A stretch of 64,000 nt of DNA from Desulfobacterales bacterium (GCA_034003325.1 JAVEYW010000003.1:248001-312000); one strand, 5' to 3'. Shown: positions 8,872 through 18,834, counted from the stretch's first letter. The notes: a model not told the origin generated them from the letters alone. Numbers and translations: made by a program.

Positions 8872-9013
8872 TAATTCCTCTTTAATTGATCCGCTCTTTT
8901 TTATCGGGTTTTATCGGGCTGAAGCCTATCCCAACATGTTGGGGTAGGCTTCAGCCCGATTAGCTATTGCGATTGTCAATATTTTTTTTATAAAAAGCGA
9001 GTTCTTATCTCTT
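8872..9013 (+). repeat. Promoter-bearing palindromic repeat, copy B
   Basis: The best-preserved copy. A near-perfect palindrome (CGGGCTGAAGCCTATCCC, AACATGTT, GGGGTAGGCTTCAGCCCG) at about 8915-8959 is followed by GATTAGCTATTGCGATTG and the AT-rich promoter core, then GAGTTCTTATCTC. It aligns along ~140 bp with 6163-6303. It lies about 190 bp upstream of the PUFA-synthase-like gene. Confidence 0.75.
8967..8994 (+). promoter_or_regulatory. Putative sigma-70 promoter upstream of PUFA-like synthase
   Basis: TTGCGA (8967-8972) and TATAAA (8989-8994), 16-nt spacing, inside repeat copy B. The same -35/-10 arrangement, mostly TTGCAA with 17 nt to TATAAA, recurs upstream of the thioesterase, DUF485, acs and thiolase genes. 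The palindrome just upstream could be an operator or an upstream terminator. Confidence 0.55.
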
Positions 9014-9204
9014 TATAAATCCTGCAATGCCATCAATCACTTTCCGTTCCCTTAAGTTGACCGACACCGACCTCAATAAACCAATTCGATCATATCCATT
9101 CCTTGCCTTATCGGTTTTCCTCGGTTATAAAAATCAACTTAAATTGTGGCGGGCATCTCAACTTCAACCTTTATTGATGTAGGATCAAACCGGCGTTACA
9201 TTTC

Positions 9205-12200
9205 ATGACTCAAAAACCACTCATCGCCATTGTCGGCATAGCCGGAGTCTTTCCGGGTGCCACCGATGTGGACCGATTCTGGCAAAATATTATTCAGAAA
9301 GTGGACACCGCGGAACCGGTACCTGCCGATCGTTGGGCTGTGAGGCCCGATACCGTTGTTAAGAATTTCCCCGAACCGGACAAGGCCTTTCATTCACGGG
9401 CATGCCTGATCAAAGACTTTCACCTGAATTCAGACGGCATCGAACTGGATTCCGATTCGATCAAGGCCCTTGATCCGATGCATCGGTTGGTGCTGCATAC
9501 CGGCCGCGCCGCCCTGTCCGGTATCAAACCGCACAAGGACACCGGTCTTATCGCCAGGGAAAAAACCGGCGTTATTCTGGCCGCCATCGCATTGCCCACG
9601 GAATCAGCCTCCGGTTTTGCGCGATTCGTATTCGAACCGGCCATTTCCAACGCGCTCAACAAAAACGAACACACCCTTTCCGCTTCGGCATCTTCAGCCC
9701 CTGGAAGGATAATATCAAAGGCCATCGGCGCGAAGGTAACGAGTTTTCCGGCCGCCCTACTGGCGAAGGCTTTCGGGCTCGGCGGCGGCACCTTTACACT
9801 GGATGCCGCGTGCGCCTCTTCCCTGTATTCGATCAAGTTGGCCTGCGATGAGCTTCAATCCCATCGCGCCGAAATGATGTTGGCGGGCGGCGTTTCCAGG
9901 CCGGACAGCCTTTACACCCAAATCGGCTTCAGTCAGTTAAGGGCGTTATCCCCCAGCGGCCGGTGCGCGCCCTTTGATCAATCCGCAGACGGCCTTCTGG
10001 TGGGAGAAGGCTGCGGCATTCTCGTGCTCAAGCGATTGTCGGACGCTCAGCGCGACGGTGACAACATTTGGGGAGTCATTCGCGGATTCGGGCTTTCAAA
10101 CGATATCGGCGGCAATCTTCTGGCACCGAATGCCGAGGGCCAACTTCGCGCTATGCGCGCGGCCTATGCGATGGCCGGGTGGTCCCCATCGGATGTGGAT
10201 CTCATCGAATGCCACGGTGCGGGAACACCGATCGGGGATGCGGTTGAACTGGAAAGCCTGTCCCGCCTCCGGGAAACGATTCCCGGTTCCCGAAACCCGT
10301 GCGCCATCGGCTCCGTCAAATCCATGATCGGCCATTTATTGACTGCTGCGGGGGCCGCGGGATTGATCAAAGTCCTCCTTTCCATGCAGCACGGCATGTT
10401 ACCGCCGACCCTGCATTATCAACATCCCGTTGAAAAAAGCCCGCTGGAAAACGGACCGTTTTATGTTCCGACAGAGGCGCAGCCATGGCCCCATCGGGCA
10501 CCCGGAACACCCAGGCGCGCCGCCGTCAGCGCCTTTGGTTTCGGCGGCATCAACGCGCATCTGCTCGTTGAGGAATATTCTCCGGATGCATTCAGCGGCC
10601 GAACCGAAGCGCCCTCGGGTTCACCGAAGCGTAACGCGCCCATCGCCGTCGTGGGGATGGCGGCGAGCATCGGCCCCTTGCAACAGCTCAGAGAATTTCA
10701 AGAAGCGGTATTCAACGGCACCCCCGCCTTTGTTCAGCGACCCGGCCACCGATGGAAAGGCATGGACCGGTTTGTTTTCAGTGAATGGCGCGGCCTCGGC
10801 GAAAAAGGCGCTTTCGTGTCCGAAGTCCCCATCGACATCAGCCGGTTCCACATCCCGCCCAATGAGCTACCCGACATCATCCCCCAGCATCTTCTGATGC
10901 TGAACACCGCCGCGGAGGCGCTTTTGAATGCGGGCCTTTCGCTTCGCGCCGATCGGACGACTATGGGCGCCGTCATTGGCATGGGCTTTGACATGGAGGC
11001 CACCAATTTTCATTTGCGCTGGACCGCGCCGGTTACGGGCAGCGATGACCCCTCCCATCTTAAGGATGGGTGCGCCCCGCCGCTGACTTCCGCTCGCACG
11101 CTGGGTGCGCTGGGCAGCATGGTGGCCAGCCGGATCGCCAAGGAATTTCGCTTCGGCGCCCCCAGCTTTGTCGTTTCGTGCGAGGAGGCCTCGGGCATCA
11201 AGGCGCTTGAAGTTGCCATGCGGGCGCTTCAGTTGCGCGAGGCCGATGCCATGCTCGTCGGCGCCGTGGACATGACCGGGGACCTGCGTCATATCGTGCA
11301 GACATCAGCCTTTCGGGCGTTTTCCGAAAAAGGAAGGGTTCAATCCTTTGACCGGCAGGCGGATGGAATACTTCCCGGAGAAGGGGCCGTGGCGCTGGTC
11401 GTCAAACGACTGGACCAGGCAGTGGCGGAAGGCGATCGAATCTATGCCGTCATCGACGGCATCGGCGGTGCGACCGGCTCAACGGACTCTTTTTTGCCGC
11501 AACCGAATGCCTTTCACCGCTCCCTTGAAAGATGCCTGGCCGATGCGGGCCGTTCCGCAGATGATTCCCGGCCGCACTTGGATCTGGTTGAAATGCTGGG
11601 AACGGGCGACCCGGTTGAAGACCGATTTGAATTGAACGCCCTGCATTCCTTTTTAGAAGGCACAACGCCCGCATCCGGCCCATCGCTTTCCGCCATCGGT
11701 GCTGTATCGCCCGTTATCGGACACACCGGCGCTGTCGCGGGGCTCGCCTCCGTGGTGACATCCTGTTTATGCCTGTATCAGGAAATATTGCCGCCAACCG
11801 GTGAATTTGTTTGCCCGGCCCCTGAGGTTGCGGATAACGACCCGGTCTTTTTTCCCGCTTTTCCCCAATATTGGGCACGAAACCGCATGGAAGGTCCTCG
11901 TTCGGCGTGCACGTCAACCATGACAAAAGACGGCAATTTCGCGCATGTGTTGTTGTCCGGTCCGCCGGAAAGAGTGGAAAATAAAGCAGGGCAACTTGAG
12001 AAAAAACGCCCCTTAGGCTATCAACCGTTCGGTCTTTTTGCCCTGTACGGCGACAACGAAAATCAGTTGCAATCGGCACTTAACGATTTCAACACCCATT
12101 TTTTAAGCCGTGCATCCGCTGAAACCCCTCTTGAAGCCCTGGCAACCCAATGGCACCCGATCAGCGCGCCGCATTCGCGGAAAAAACTGGCGCTCGCGCT

Positions 12201-15200
12201 GATCGCCGATACGAAAGAAAATCTGACCCGATACGTTTCTCAGGCAATTGAAGCGGTACGTTCCAACACCAACAGCGTCATGACCCGATGGGGCGGTGTG
12301 GCATACACGACTTCGCCCATGGGCAACGCCGGTGAGGTTGCCTTTGTTTTTCCGGGGTCCGGAAACCACTCGATCGGATTGGGAAGGCAGATCGGCGCTC
12401 ATTTTCCCGAGGTACTGCGTGCCATGGACGCGAATACGGACCAGCTGAAAAACCAGATGCTGCCGCACCTTTATGTGCCCCAGCGGTCGTGTTGGCGGAA
12501 AGGGTGGGAAACAGAAGCCGGCGACCGGCTGGCGGAAAACCCGCTCCACATGATATTCGGCCAGGTCATGCACGGCGGCGTGATGTCCGATTTGATCCGC
12601 CGCTTTGACATTCAGCCCGATGCCGTCATCGGCTACAGCCTGGGCGAAACCGCAGGTAACTTCGCCCTGGGGGTGTGGCAGGATCGTGGCGAAATGCTGA
12701 AAAGAATGCAGCACACCGATTTATTTTCCACGCAGTTGGGCGGCCCGTGCAAAGCAGGGCACGCCGCATGGAAAATTCCGGATTCAGAGCCCTTTGACTG
12801 GTATGTGGCGGCGGTGAATCAGCCGGCCGACGCCGTCAAAACCCTGCTGCCCCGATACCCGTTTGCAAGGCTTCTCATCGTGAACACGCCCGAGGAATGC
12901 GTCATCGGCGGACGCAAACCGGATGTGTTGGCTCTCATTCAGGCGCTGGCATGCGAGGCGGTGTTTATCGAGGGCGTGGTAACGGTGCACTGTGATGCCG
13001 TCACCCCGGTGGCGGAAGCCTATCGCGATCTTCATCTGTTTCCCGTAACGATGGTTCCGAATGTCCGGTTTTATAGCTGCGCTCAGGGGCGCCGCTATGC
13101 GCCCAACACGAAGCGCGCGGCCCAGTCCATTCTGGATCAGGCGCTGCATGGCTTTGATTTTACAAAAACGATTCAAGCCGCTTATGAAAACGGCGTTCGC
13201 GTCTTTCTCGAATTGGGGCCGCATCATTCCTGTTCGCGCATGATTCAGCGCATTCTCCGGGATAAGGCGCATGTGGCCGTATCGGCCTGCACACGCGGGG
13301 AAGATGAAATTCTGAGCGTTCTTAAGTGCCTCGCCACGCTGATCACCGAACACATTCCGCTGAACCTATCCAGTCTTTACGGTGAGCATGCATTTGCGCC
13401 GCAATCGAATTTTCTGCGCAGTGAAAACAAACGGCATGTTATCGTCCGTCCGGTCGGGGACGAGATACGCTTGCCGGCCGTTGGCCCGCGAAAGCAAGCA
13501 GCCTTAAACGAAATGCGAACCCTTCAGCGACCCGGAAATCTTTCACCGGAGGGGTCACCCGCGCAACCTGCGGATATCAAAAACATGGCGACAACCAATG
13601 GCAAGTCCGCCGAACCCGAACAGCCGGCCTTTTTTTATGATCTAGCAACAGCCATGGAACAACAGGCGGTTGCCACCGCGCGGGCGCATGAAACCTTCCT
13701 TGATCTTTCAAACGAGTTAACAACATCATTCGCGGAAACCTATGCCTACCAGATGAACTTGTTTGAAGCCCTGATTTCCGATACGCCCCGTTCGCAAAAC
13801 GGCCGGTTGTCCGCAAACGAAATGGAGCCGCTTCAACCCAAACCGCTTCTTTTAGCGTTGCAATCCGATGGTCCGATCGCCTTTTCAAGAGAAATGTGCC
13901 TGGAGTTTGCCGTGGGGTCGGTTGAAAAGGTGCTCGGCCCCCTGTTCGCGCCGGTGGACACCTATCGTGCCAGAGTCCGGCTGCCGAACGAGCCGCTGAT
14001 GCTGGTGGATCGCATTTTATCCGTTGAAGGGGAAAAGGGGGTTCTCGGCACCGGCAAAATCGTTACCGAGCATGATGTGTTGCCCGGCGCGTGGTATCTG
14101 GATGGCGGACGGGCGCCAGTTTGCATCTCGGTGGAAGCGGGCCAGGCCGATTTATTCCTGAGCGCCTATATGGGCATTGATCTTCATGTCAAAGGCGAGC
14201 GAACCTACCGGCTGTTGGATGCCGTCGTTGAATTTTTCAGAGAGTTGCCGAAGCCTGGTGAAACCATTCGATATGACATCACCATCGAACGCTTTGCCGG
14301 TCATGGAGACACCTACCTGTTCTTTTTTCATTTCGACGGGGTTATCGGGGACGAGCTGTTGATCCGTATGCGAAACGGCTGCGCCGGCTTTTTTACGGCC
14401 GAAGAGGTCAAAAACTCGGGCGGCATCATTTTTACGGAACCTGAAACGCAGCCGCGGGCGGGCATCCTTCCGCCGGATTGGGCCTATCCGGTCCCGATGG
14501 CCGTGGAAAGCTATGATGAGGCCGCCGTGAATGCCCTCAGAAACGGAAATCCGGCCGCCTGCTTCGGCGCTGCGTTTGCGGGAAAAACGCTTCCCACATC
14601 CCTGCGTCTGCCCAGTGGTCGCATGACGCTCATCGACCGTATCCTTCACATGGACCCGGCCGGCGGCCGGTACGGGTTGGGATTGATTCGAGCCGAGGCG
14701 GACATCACACCGGATAAATGGTTTCTGACCTGTCATTTTGTGGATGACAGGGTGATGCCCGGCACCTTGATGTATGAATGCTGCGCGCATACCCTTCGCG
14801 TATTTCTTCAGCGCATGGGATGGATTTCCGATAAGGAAACGGCCCACTATGCCCCGGTCATCGGCATTCAAAGCCGCCTGAAATGCCGGGGACCGGTGAC
14901 GCCCGAAACTCAAAAAGTGATTTACGAAATCGAAATCAAGGAACTGGGCTATGGACCCGAGCCGTATGCAATTGGTGATGCCCTGATGTACGCGGACGGG
15001 CAGCGGATTGTCTGGTTTCAGGACATGACCCTGAAATTAAGCGGCGTCTCCCGCGAAGAGATCGACGCCTTCTGGGCGCCTGAATCCAACCCGGTTCAAC
15101 CAATATTTGACGATGCCGACGTGGCGGCGTTTTCAGCGGGCAACCCTTCTGATGCCTTTGGAGAACCTTACCGCCCGTTTGATTCCAAGCGCTTTATCGC

Positions 15201-16242
15201 CCGCTTGCCCAGAATGCCTTTTTCGTTTATCAGCCGTATCACGAAAGCCGAGCCGCCGCCCTGGGAATTAACCCCCGGCGGTTGGATCACTGCCGAGTAT
15301 GATGTGCCGAAAACAGCCTGGTATTTTACGGCAAACCGCACGCCGACCCTGCCGATTTCCATTTTACTTGAAATCGCGCTCCAACCGTGCGGGTGGCTGG
15401 CTGCTTACGCCGGCTCCGCGTTAAAAAGCGATAAGGATCTACGCTTTCGAAATCTGGATGGACGGGCCGAACTGCTAAGCGATGTCTCCCCTGCCGGCCA
15501 TACCCTCACCACGCGATCCCGGCTCACCAAGGTCGCCATTGCCGGGGACATGATCATCGAGCATTTTGATTTTGAGGTTTCCCATGAAGGGATTGTCTTT
15601 TATCGCGGGCAAACGAATTTCGGATTTTTCACCCCCGCCGCCCTGGCGCAACAGGTCGGGCTCGGGGAAATACCGGCTTTGGACGGCAGCGCGTTTTCCG
15701 GAAATTTTCAAAAAAAAGCGCTGCCGGTGTTGCCCCCGCTGCGGCCGGATGATAGGGTAACAACCGCTTTTCCCGATAAGCATTCAATGGAAATGCCGGC
15801 CAAAGCCCTGTTGATGATCGACCGGGTGCTTCGATATGACCCGACGGGCGGCGCTAGCGGTCTCGGTTATCTGCAGGCTCAAAAAAGTGTGGACCCGAGC
15901 GAATGGTTTTTTGATGCCCATTTTTATCAGGATCCGGTGTGTCCGGGCTCCCTTGGCATCGAGTCGTTTATTCAATTGCTTCGCTTTGCCGCGCTTGAAA
16001 AATGGCCCCATTTGAAACATTCGCATCGGGTGGCGTTGCAGGCGCCATCCACCCAGGAATGGACTTATCGCGGTCAGGTCACACCCCGCAATAACATCGT
16101 TACCGTTGAGGCAGTTATTACGGACATAACGGAAGGGCCCCGGCCTTCCATCACGGCAAGGGGCTATTTGAAAGTGGATGGGTTACCCATTTATAAAATG
16201 GATCATTTCGGGATTGAACTATTGCCGGTCAATGCATTCTGA
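9205..16242 (+). CDS. PUFA/secondary-lipid synthase, KS-CLF-AT-DH-DH megaenzyme
   Basis: Iterative fatty-acid/polyketide synthase subunit of 2345 aa, related to PfaC with a PfaB-type acyltransferase inserted. KS (~5-455): active-site Cys203 in 'DAACASS', His337 in 'ECHGAGTP', His377 in 'GSVKSMIGH'. Chain-length-factor-like KS (~478-930): the Cys position is replaced in 'SCEEASG' (659-665, Glu). AT (~1040-1370): Ser1145 in 'GYSLGE'. A low-complexity linker follows (~1400-1560). Then come four FabA-like hotdog units: 1 (~1590) has no catalytic His ('WYLDGGRAP'), 2 has His1844 ('TCHFVDDRVMPG'), 3 (~2000) has Asn in its place ('WYFTANRTP'), 4 has His2239 ('DAHFYQDPVCPG'). That is two DH didomains as in PfaC. 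No ACP, KR or ER is present, so partner subunits must lie elsewhere. The domain order resembles myxobacterial Pfa3 without its terminal acyltransferase. No strong Shine-Dalgarno precedes the ATG. Confidence 0.9.
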   Translation: MTQKPLIAIVGIAGVFPGATDVDRFWQNIIQKVDTAEPVPADRWAVRPDTVVKNFPEPDKAFHSRACLIKDFHLNSDGIELDSDSIKALDPMHRLVLHTGRAALSGIKPHKDTGLIAREKTGVILAAIALPTESASGFARFVFEPAISNALNKNEHTLSASASSAPGRIISKAIGAKVTSFPAALLAKAFGLGGGTFTLDAACASSLYSIKLACDELQSHRAEMMLAGGVSRPDSLYTQIGFSQLRALSPSGRCAPFDQSADGLLVGEGCGILVLKRLSDAQRDGDNIWGVIRGFGLSNDIGGNLLAPNAEGQLRAMRAAYAMAGWSPSDVDLIECHGAGTPIGDAVELESLSRLRETIPGSRNPCAIGSVKSMIGHLLTAAGAAGLIKVLLSMQHGMLPPTLHYQHPVEKSPLENGPFYVPTEAQPWPHRAPGTPRRAAVSAFGFGGINAHLLVEEYSPDAFSGRTEAPSGSPKRNAPIAVVGMAASIGPLQQLREFQEAVFNGTPAFVQRPGHRWKGMDRFVFSEWRGLGEKGAFVSEVPIDISRFHIPPNELPDIIPQHLLMLNTAAEALLNAGLSLRADRTTMGAVIGMGFDMEATNFHLRWTAPVTGSDDPSHLKDGCAPPLTSARTLGALGSMVASRIAKEFRFGAPSFVVSCEEASGIKALEVAMRALQLREADAMLVGAVDMTGDLRHIVQTSAFRAFSEKGRVQSFDRQADGILPGEGAVALVVKRLDQAVAEGDRIYAVIDGIGGATGSTDSFLPQPNAFHRSLERCLADAGRSADDSRPHLDLVEMLGTGDPVEDRFELNALHSFLEGTTPASGPSLSAIGAVSPVIGHTGAVAGLASVVTSCLCLYQEILPPTGEFVCPAPEVADNDPVFFPAFPQYWARNRMEGPRSACTSTMTKDGNFAHVLLSGPPERVENKAGQLEKKRPLGYQPFGLFALYGDNENQLQSALNDFNTHFLSRASAETPLEALATQWHPISAPHSRKKLALALIADTKENLTRYVSQAIEAVRSNTNSVMTRWGGVAYTTSPMGNAGEVAFVFPGSGNHSIGLGRQIGAHFPEVLRAMDANTDQLKNQMLPHLYVPQRSCWRKGWETEAGDRLAENPLHMIFGQVMHGGVMSDLIRRFDIQPDAVIGYSLGETAGNFALGVWQDRGEMLKRMQHTDLFSTQLGGPCKAGHAAWKIPDSEPFDWYVAAVNQPADAVKTLLPRYPFARLLIVNTPEECVIGGRKPDVLALIQALACEAVFIEGVVTVHCDAVTPVAEAYRDLHLFPVTMVPNVRFYSCAQGRRYAPNTKRAAQSILDQALHGFDFTKTIQAAYENGVRVFLELGPHHSCSRMIQRILRDKAHVAVSACTRGEDEILSVLKCLATLITEHIPLNLSSLYGEHAFAPQSNFLRSENKRHVIVRPVGDEIRLPAVGPRKQAALNEMRTLQRPGNLSPEGSPAQPADIKNMATTNGKSAEPEQPAFFYDLATAMEQQAVATARAHETFLDLSNELTTSFAETYAYQMNLFEALISDTPRSQNGRLSANEMEPLQPKPLLLALQSDGPIAFSREMCLEFAVGSVEKVLGPLFAPVDTYRARVRLPNEPLMLVDRILSVEGEKGVLGTGKIVTEHDVLPGAWYLDGGRAPVCISVEAGQADLFLSAYMGIDLHVKGERTYRLLDAVVEFFRELPKPGETIRYDITIERFAGHGDTYLFFFHFDGVIGDELLIRMRNGCAGFFTAEEVKNSGGIIFTEPETQPRAGILPPDWAYPVPMAVESYDEAAVNALRNGNPAACFGAAFAGKTLPTSLRLPSGRMTLIDRILHMDPAGGRYGLGLIRAEADITPDKWFLTCHFVDDRVMPGTLMYECCAHTLRVFLQRMGWISDKETAHYAPVIGIQSRLKCRGPVTPETQKVIYEIEIKELGYGPEPYAIGDALMYADGQRIVWFQDMTLKLSGVSREEIDAFWAPESNPVQPIFDDADVAAFSAGNPSDAFGEPYRPFDSKRFIARLPRMPFSFISRITKAEPPPWELTPGGWITAEYDVPKTAWYFTANRTPTLPISILLEIALQPCGWLAAYAGSALKSDKDLRFRNLDGRAELLSDVSPAGHTLTTRSRLTKVAIAGDMIIEHFDFEVSHEGIVFYRGQTNFGFFTPAALAQQVGLGEIPALDGSAFSGNFQKKALPVLPPLRPDDRVTTAFPDKHSMEMPAKALLMIDRVLRYDPTGGASGLGYLQAQKSVDPSEWFFDAHFYQDPVCPGSLGIESFIQLLRFAALEKWPHLKHSHRVALQAPSTQEWTYRGQVTPRNNIVTVEAVITDITEGPRPSITARGYLKVDGLPIYKMDHFGIELLPVNAF

Positions 16243-16304
16243 TCCGCAACAAGCAACCCCCCTTAAAGCCCGGCGCGGCCTGTACCCGGCGGGCGGTAAA
16301 ACGT

Positions 16305-17360
16305 ATGAAATATTCGCGCGTACACATCGCTTCTTTTGGTTATGAACTGGCGCCTCATGTCATCACTTCGGATGATATTGAAAAAAGGCTGCTGCCGGTA
16401 TATGAAACCCTTCATTTGAAGGAGGGGCAGCTTGCGGCCATCACGGGCATTTTTGAGCGTCGCTGGTGGGATCCCGGCTATGCCATGAGCCGGGGAGCGA
16501 TTCACGCCGGCAGGCAGGCCATGGATACGGCTTTTGCCCAAACAAATCTTGATGCCTCAGACATCGGCATGCTGGTCTATGGCGGCGTGTGCCGGGATCA
16601 CCTTGAGCCGGCCACCGCGTGCGCCGTGGCGCACGGTCTTGGACTTGGCCCGAACACCCTCCTTTACGATGTCTCAAATGCCTGTCTCGGCGTGTTAAAC
16701 GCCATGGTGCAGATCGCCAATGCCATTGAACTGGGCCAGATAAAAGCCGGATTGGTGGTATCCTGCGAATCCGCGCGCCGGATCGTTGACTCGACCATTG
16801 ACCGGCTTTTGGCAAATAAGGATATGGATTCGCTTAAAAAATGTATCGCCACGCTTACCGGCGGCTCCGGTGCGGTAGCCGTGCTGCTGAGCGATGCCGC
16901 ACTGGCCCCGCTGGGCCATAAGTTACTCGGCGGCATGGCAAAAAGCGCTGCTGAACACCACCGGCTTTGCACATGGGGACCGGATACGGGCATTCCGGCC
17001 AGCATGCCACTCATTATGGAAACGGACTCCGTCGGGGTATTAAAAAACGGGGTGACCCTCGGCATTCAGACCTTTCAAGCCTTTATGAAAGAGATGGCTT
17101 GGTCCATTCAGGACAAACCGGACAAGATCATCTGTCACCAGGTCGGCGCCGCACATCAACATACGATTTTGGATGCCATCGGCATCCCGAGAGAAAAAGA
17201 TTTTACAACCTACGAATTTCTCGGCAATATCGGAACCGTTTCCTTACCCATCACCGCCGCGATTGCGCATGAGCGAGAATTCCTGCTGCCGGGGGATCAG
17301 GTGGGATTCCTGGGAATCGGCAGCGGCCTCAATTGTCTGATGCTGGGGATTCAATGGTGA
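16305..17360 (+). CDS. oleA: OleA: acyl-CoA head-to-head Claisen condensing enzyme
   Basis: Thiolase-superfamily (KAS III-like) enzyme of 351 aa that joins two fatty acyl-CoA chains to a 2-alkyl-3-ketoacyl product, the first step of long-chain olefin synthesis. Catalytic Cys127 sits in 'SNACLGVLN', His278 in 'ICHQVGAAH' and Asn308 in 'GNIGTVS'. Glu101 in 'RDHLEPATA' matches the OleA-specific glutamate that reaches into the partner active site; plain FabH lacks it. Length and motifs fit OleA well. It starts 62 bp after the PUFA-like synthase stop, and its 3' end overlaps oleB, so it belongs to the same operon. The synthase next door may make its substrate. Confidence 0.92.
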   Translation: MKYSRVHIASFGYELAPHVITSDDIEKRLLPVYETLHLKEGQLAAITGIFERRWWDPGYAMSRGAIHAGRQAMDTAFAQTNLDASDIGMLVYGGVCRDHLEPATACAVAHGLGLGPNTLLYDVSNACLGVLNAMVQIANAIELGQIKAGLVVSCESARRIVDSTIDRLLANKDMDSLKKCIATLTGGSGAVAVLLSDAALAPLGHKLLGGMAKSAAEHHRLCTWGPDTGIPASMPLIMETDSVGVLKNGVTLGIQTFQAFMKEMAWSIQDKPDKIICHQVGAAHQHTILDAIGIPREKDFTTYEFLGNIGTVSLPITAAIAHEREFLLPGDQVGFLGIGSGLNCLMLGIQW

Positions 17361-18268
17361 TGTCTTATCAGCGGCTGTTTCCGTTTTCGCCCCATTATAT
17401 GAATAATGGCGGATTTCAATATCATTATGTGGATGAGGGCGCCGGCGAGCCGGTGGTGATGGTGCATGGCAATCCCACCTGGTCCTTTTATTACCGTCGA
17501 TTGATTCAGGCGCTCTCCTCGACGCATCGCGCCATTGCGCCGGATCATATCGGTTGCGGCCTTTCCGACAAACCACCCGCCAGCGCTTACTCTTATACAT
17601 TGGGCCAACGGGTGACGGATTTTGAGCGCTTCATGGATCATCTGGCCTTCGATCAAAAAATCACGCTGGTCCTTCATGACTGGGGCGGCATGATCGGCAT
17701 GGCCTGGGCGGTTCGCCATATCGATCGAATCGCCCGCATTGTCCTGTTGAACACAGCCGCCTTTTTGCCGCCCAAGGGCAAGCGGTTGCCGGTTAGGCTT
17801 CGGCTGATTCGGAATCTGAAGTGGGTTTCGACTCCCGCCGTGCTCGGCCTGAATCTCTTTGCCGCAGGCGCGCTGTTCATGGCACCCAAAAAACCACTTC
17901 CGGCGGATGTCAGGGCCGGACTGATTGCCCCTTACAACTCCTGGAAAAACCGTATCGCAACATTGCAGTTCGTATTGGAAATTCCTGTCAAGCCGAGTGA
18001 TGCAAGTTACGATATTGTTGAATCGGTTGACCGGCGTCTGACCGGGTTATCGCATCTTCCGTTTTTAATCTGCTGGGGCGCGCATGATTTTGTTTTTGAT
18101 ATCGATTATCTAAACGAGTGGCAACGAAGATTTCCCGATGTGCGAACGCACCTCTTTCAAACCGCCGGTCATTACGTTCTTGAGGATGAGCCGGAGAAAA
18201 TTATCGGGTTGGTAAAACCATTTCTTTTGCAAAGCGGCCGTCCGGAACACGGTGAGGGGGAAAAATGA
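17354..18268 (+). CDS. oleB: OleB: alpha/beta-hydrolase-fold beta-lactone decarboxylase
   Basis: Haloalkane-dehalogenase-like enzyme which, in Ole pathways, converts the OleC beta-lactone to a cis-olefin plus CO2. Oxyanion region 'VHGNPTWSFYY' (~38-48), nucleophile Asp109 in 'LVLHDWGGMIGMAW', acid region 'WGAHDFVF' (~236) and His273 in 'TAGHYVLEDEPE' are all present. Three ATGs are possible: 17333, 17354 and 17360. ATG 17354 has GGGG about 7 nt upstream and overlaps the end of oleA, typical of coupled translation; 17360 (TGATG junction) is equally reasonable. Length ~304 aa is normal. The stop overlaps the next gene by 4 nt. Confidence 0.9.
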   Translation: MVMSYQRLFPFSPHYMNNGGFQYHYVDEGAGEPVVMVHGNPTWSFYYRRLIQALSSTHRAIAPDHIGCGLSDKPPASAYSYTLGQRVTDFERFMDHLAFDQKITLVLHDWGGMIGMAWAVRHIDRIARIVLLNTAAFLPPKGKRLPVRLRLIRNLKWVSTPAVLGLNLFAAGALFMAPKKPLPADVRAGLIAPYNSWKNRIATLQFVLEIPVKPSDASYDIVESVDRRLTGLSHLPFLICWGAHDFVFDIDYLNEWQRRFPDVRTHLFQTAGHYVLEDEPEKIIGLVKPFLLQSGRPEHGEGEK

Positions 18269-18834
18269 GATTCGGCCATCATGAACACGGAAATGCCGTT
18301 GTTCTCGTTATTGGTTTTCTGCTGTTGCTGATCGGATTGGGCGGCGGCGGGTTTTTTGTTTATCAAACAAAATTGCAAAAGCAACAGGGACCGACCAAAG
18401 CGGCTCTTCCCCATGTCAATCTGACACAGGATGTGATCCGGTTTTCGTTTAACACCCTGCCGGCACTCTATAATAACATGCTGGAAATAGAGCGGGAAAT
18501 CGCTCTGATTCATACGGAGCTGGCGAGACTGGAGACCCTTTCTTCCGAATATCCCCAGCAAAAAAGCATCGTTCATGCCGAAAAAGTCCTCTGGGAAAAA
18601 ACACTGAAAGACCTGTTTTCAGTTCTGCAACAGATTGAAAAAACCATTGAACCCATCTACGTTGCCTATTCAGTCAACCGGGAAAAGGGCGAAGAGTTGA
18701 TGGCCGCTAACACACCGGACCTTTTGAGCGCCGCCGAAGAAGTGATTGCGGCCGCCAAAACCGAAACCGCTCGAATTCAAATCGAGGCGCCAAAAACTTT
18801 CATGCAAAAACTAAAAGCCAAATTAAAAAAATAG
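18265..18834 (+). CDS. Membrane-anchored coiled-coil protein inside the ole operon
   Basis: A 189-aa protein I do not recognise. A single N-terminal membrane helix ('VVLVIGFLLLLIGLGGGGFFVY', ~12-33 in pieces) follows a short His-containing start. A ~120-residue amphipathic helical stretch then runs through 'NMLEIEREIALIHTELARL', ending in a basic tail ('KLKAKLKK'). No catalytic motif. Its start overlaps the oleB stop (ATGA) and oleC follows after 9 bp, so it is embedded in the operon. OleB, OleC and OleD are known to form a large assembly in Xanthomonas; this protein could tether such a complex to the membrane, which is inference only. Confidence 0.7.
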   Translation: MRFGHHEHGNAVVLVIGFLLLLIGLGGGGFFVYQTKLQKQQGPTKAALPHVNLTQDVIRFSFNTLPALYNNMLEIEREIALIHTELARLETLSSEYPQQKSIVHAEKVLWEKTLKDLFSVLQQIEKTIEPIYVAYSVNREKGEELMAANTPDLLSAAEEVIAAAKTETARIQIEAPKTFMQKLKAKLKK

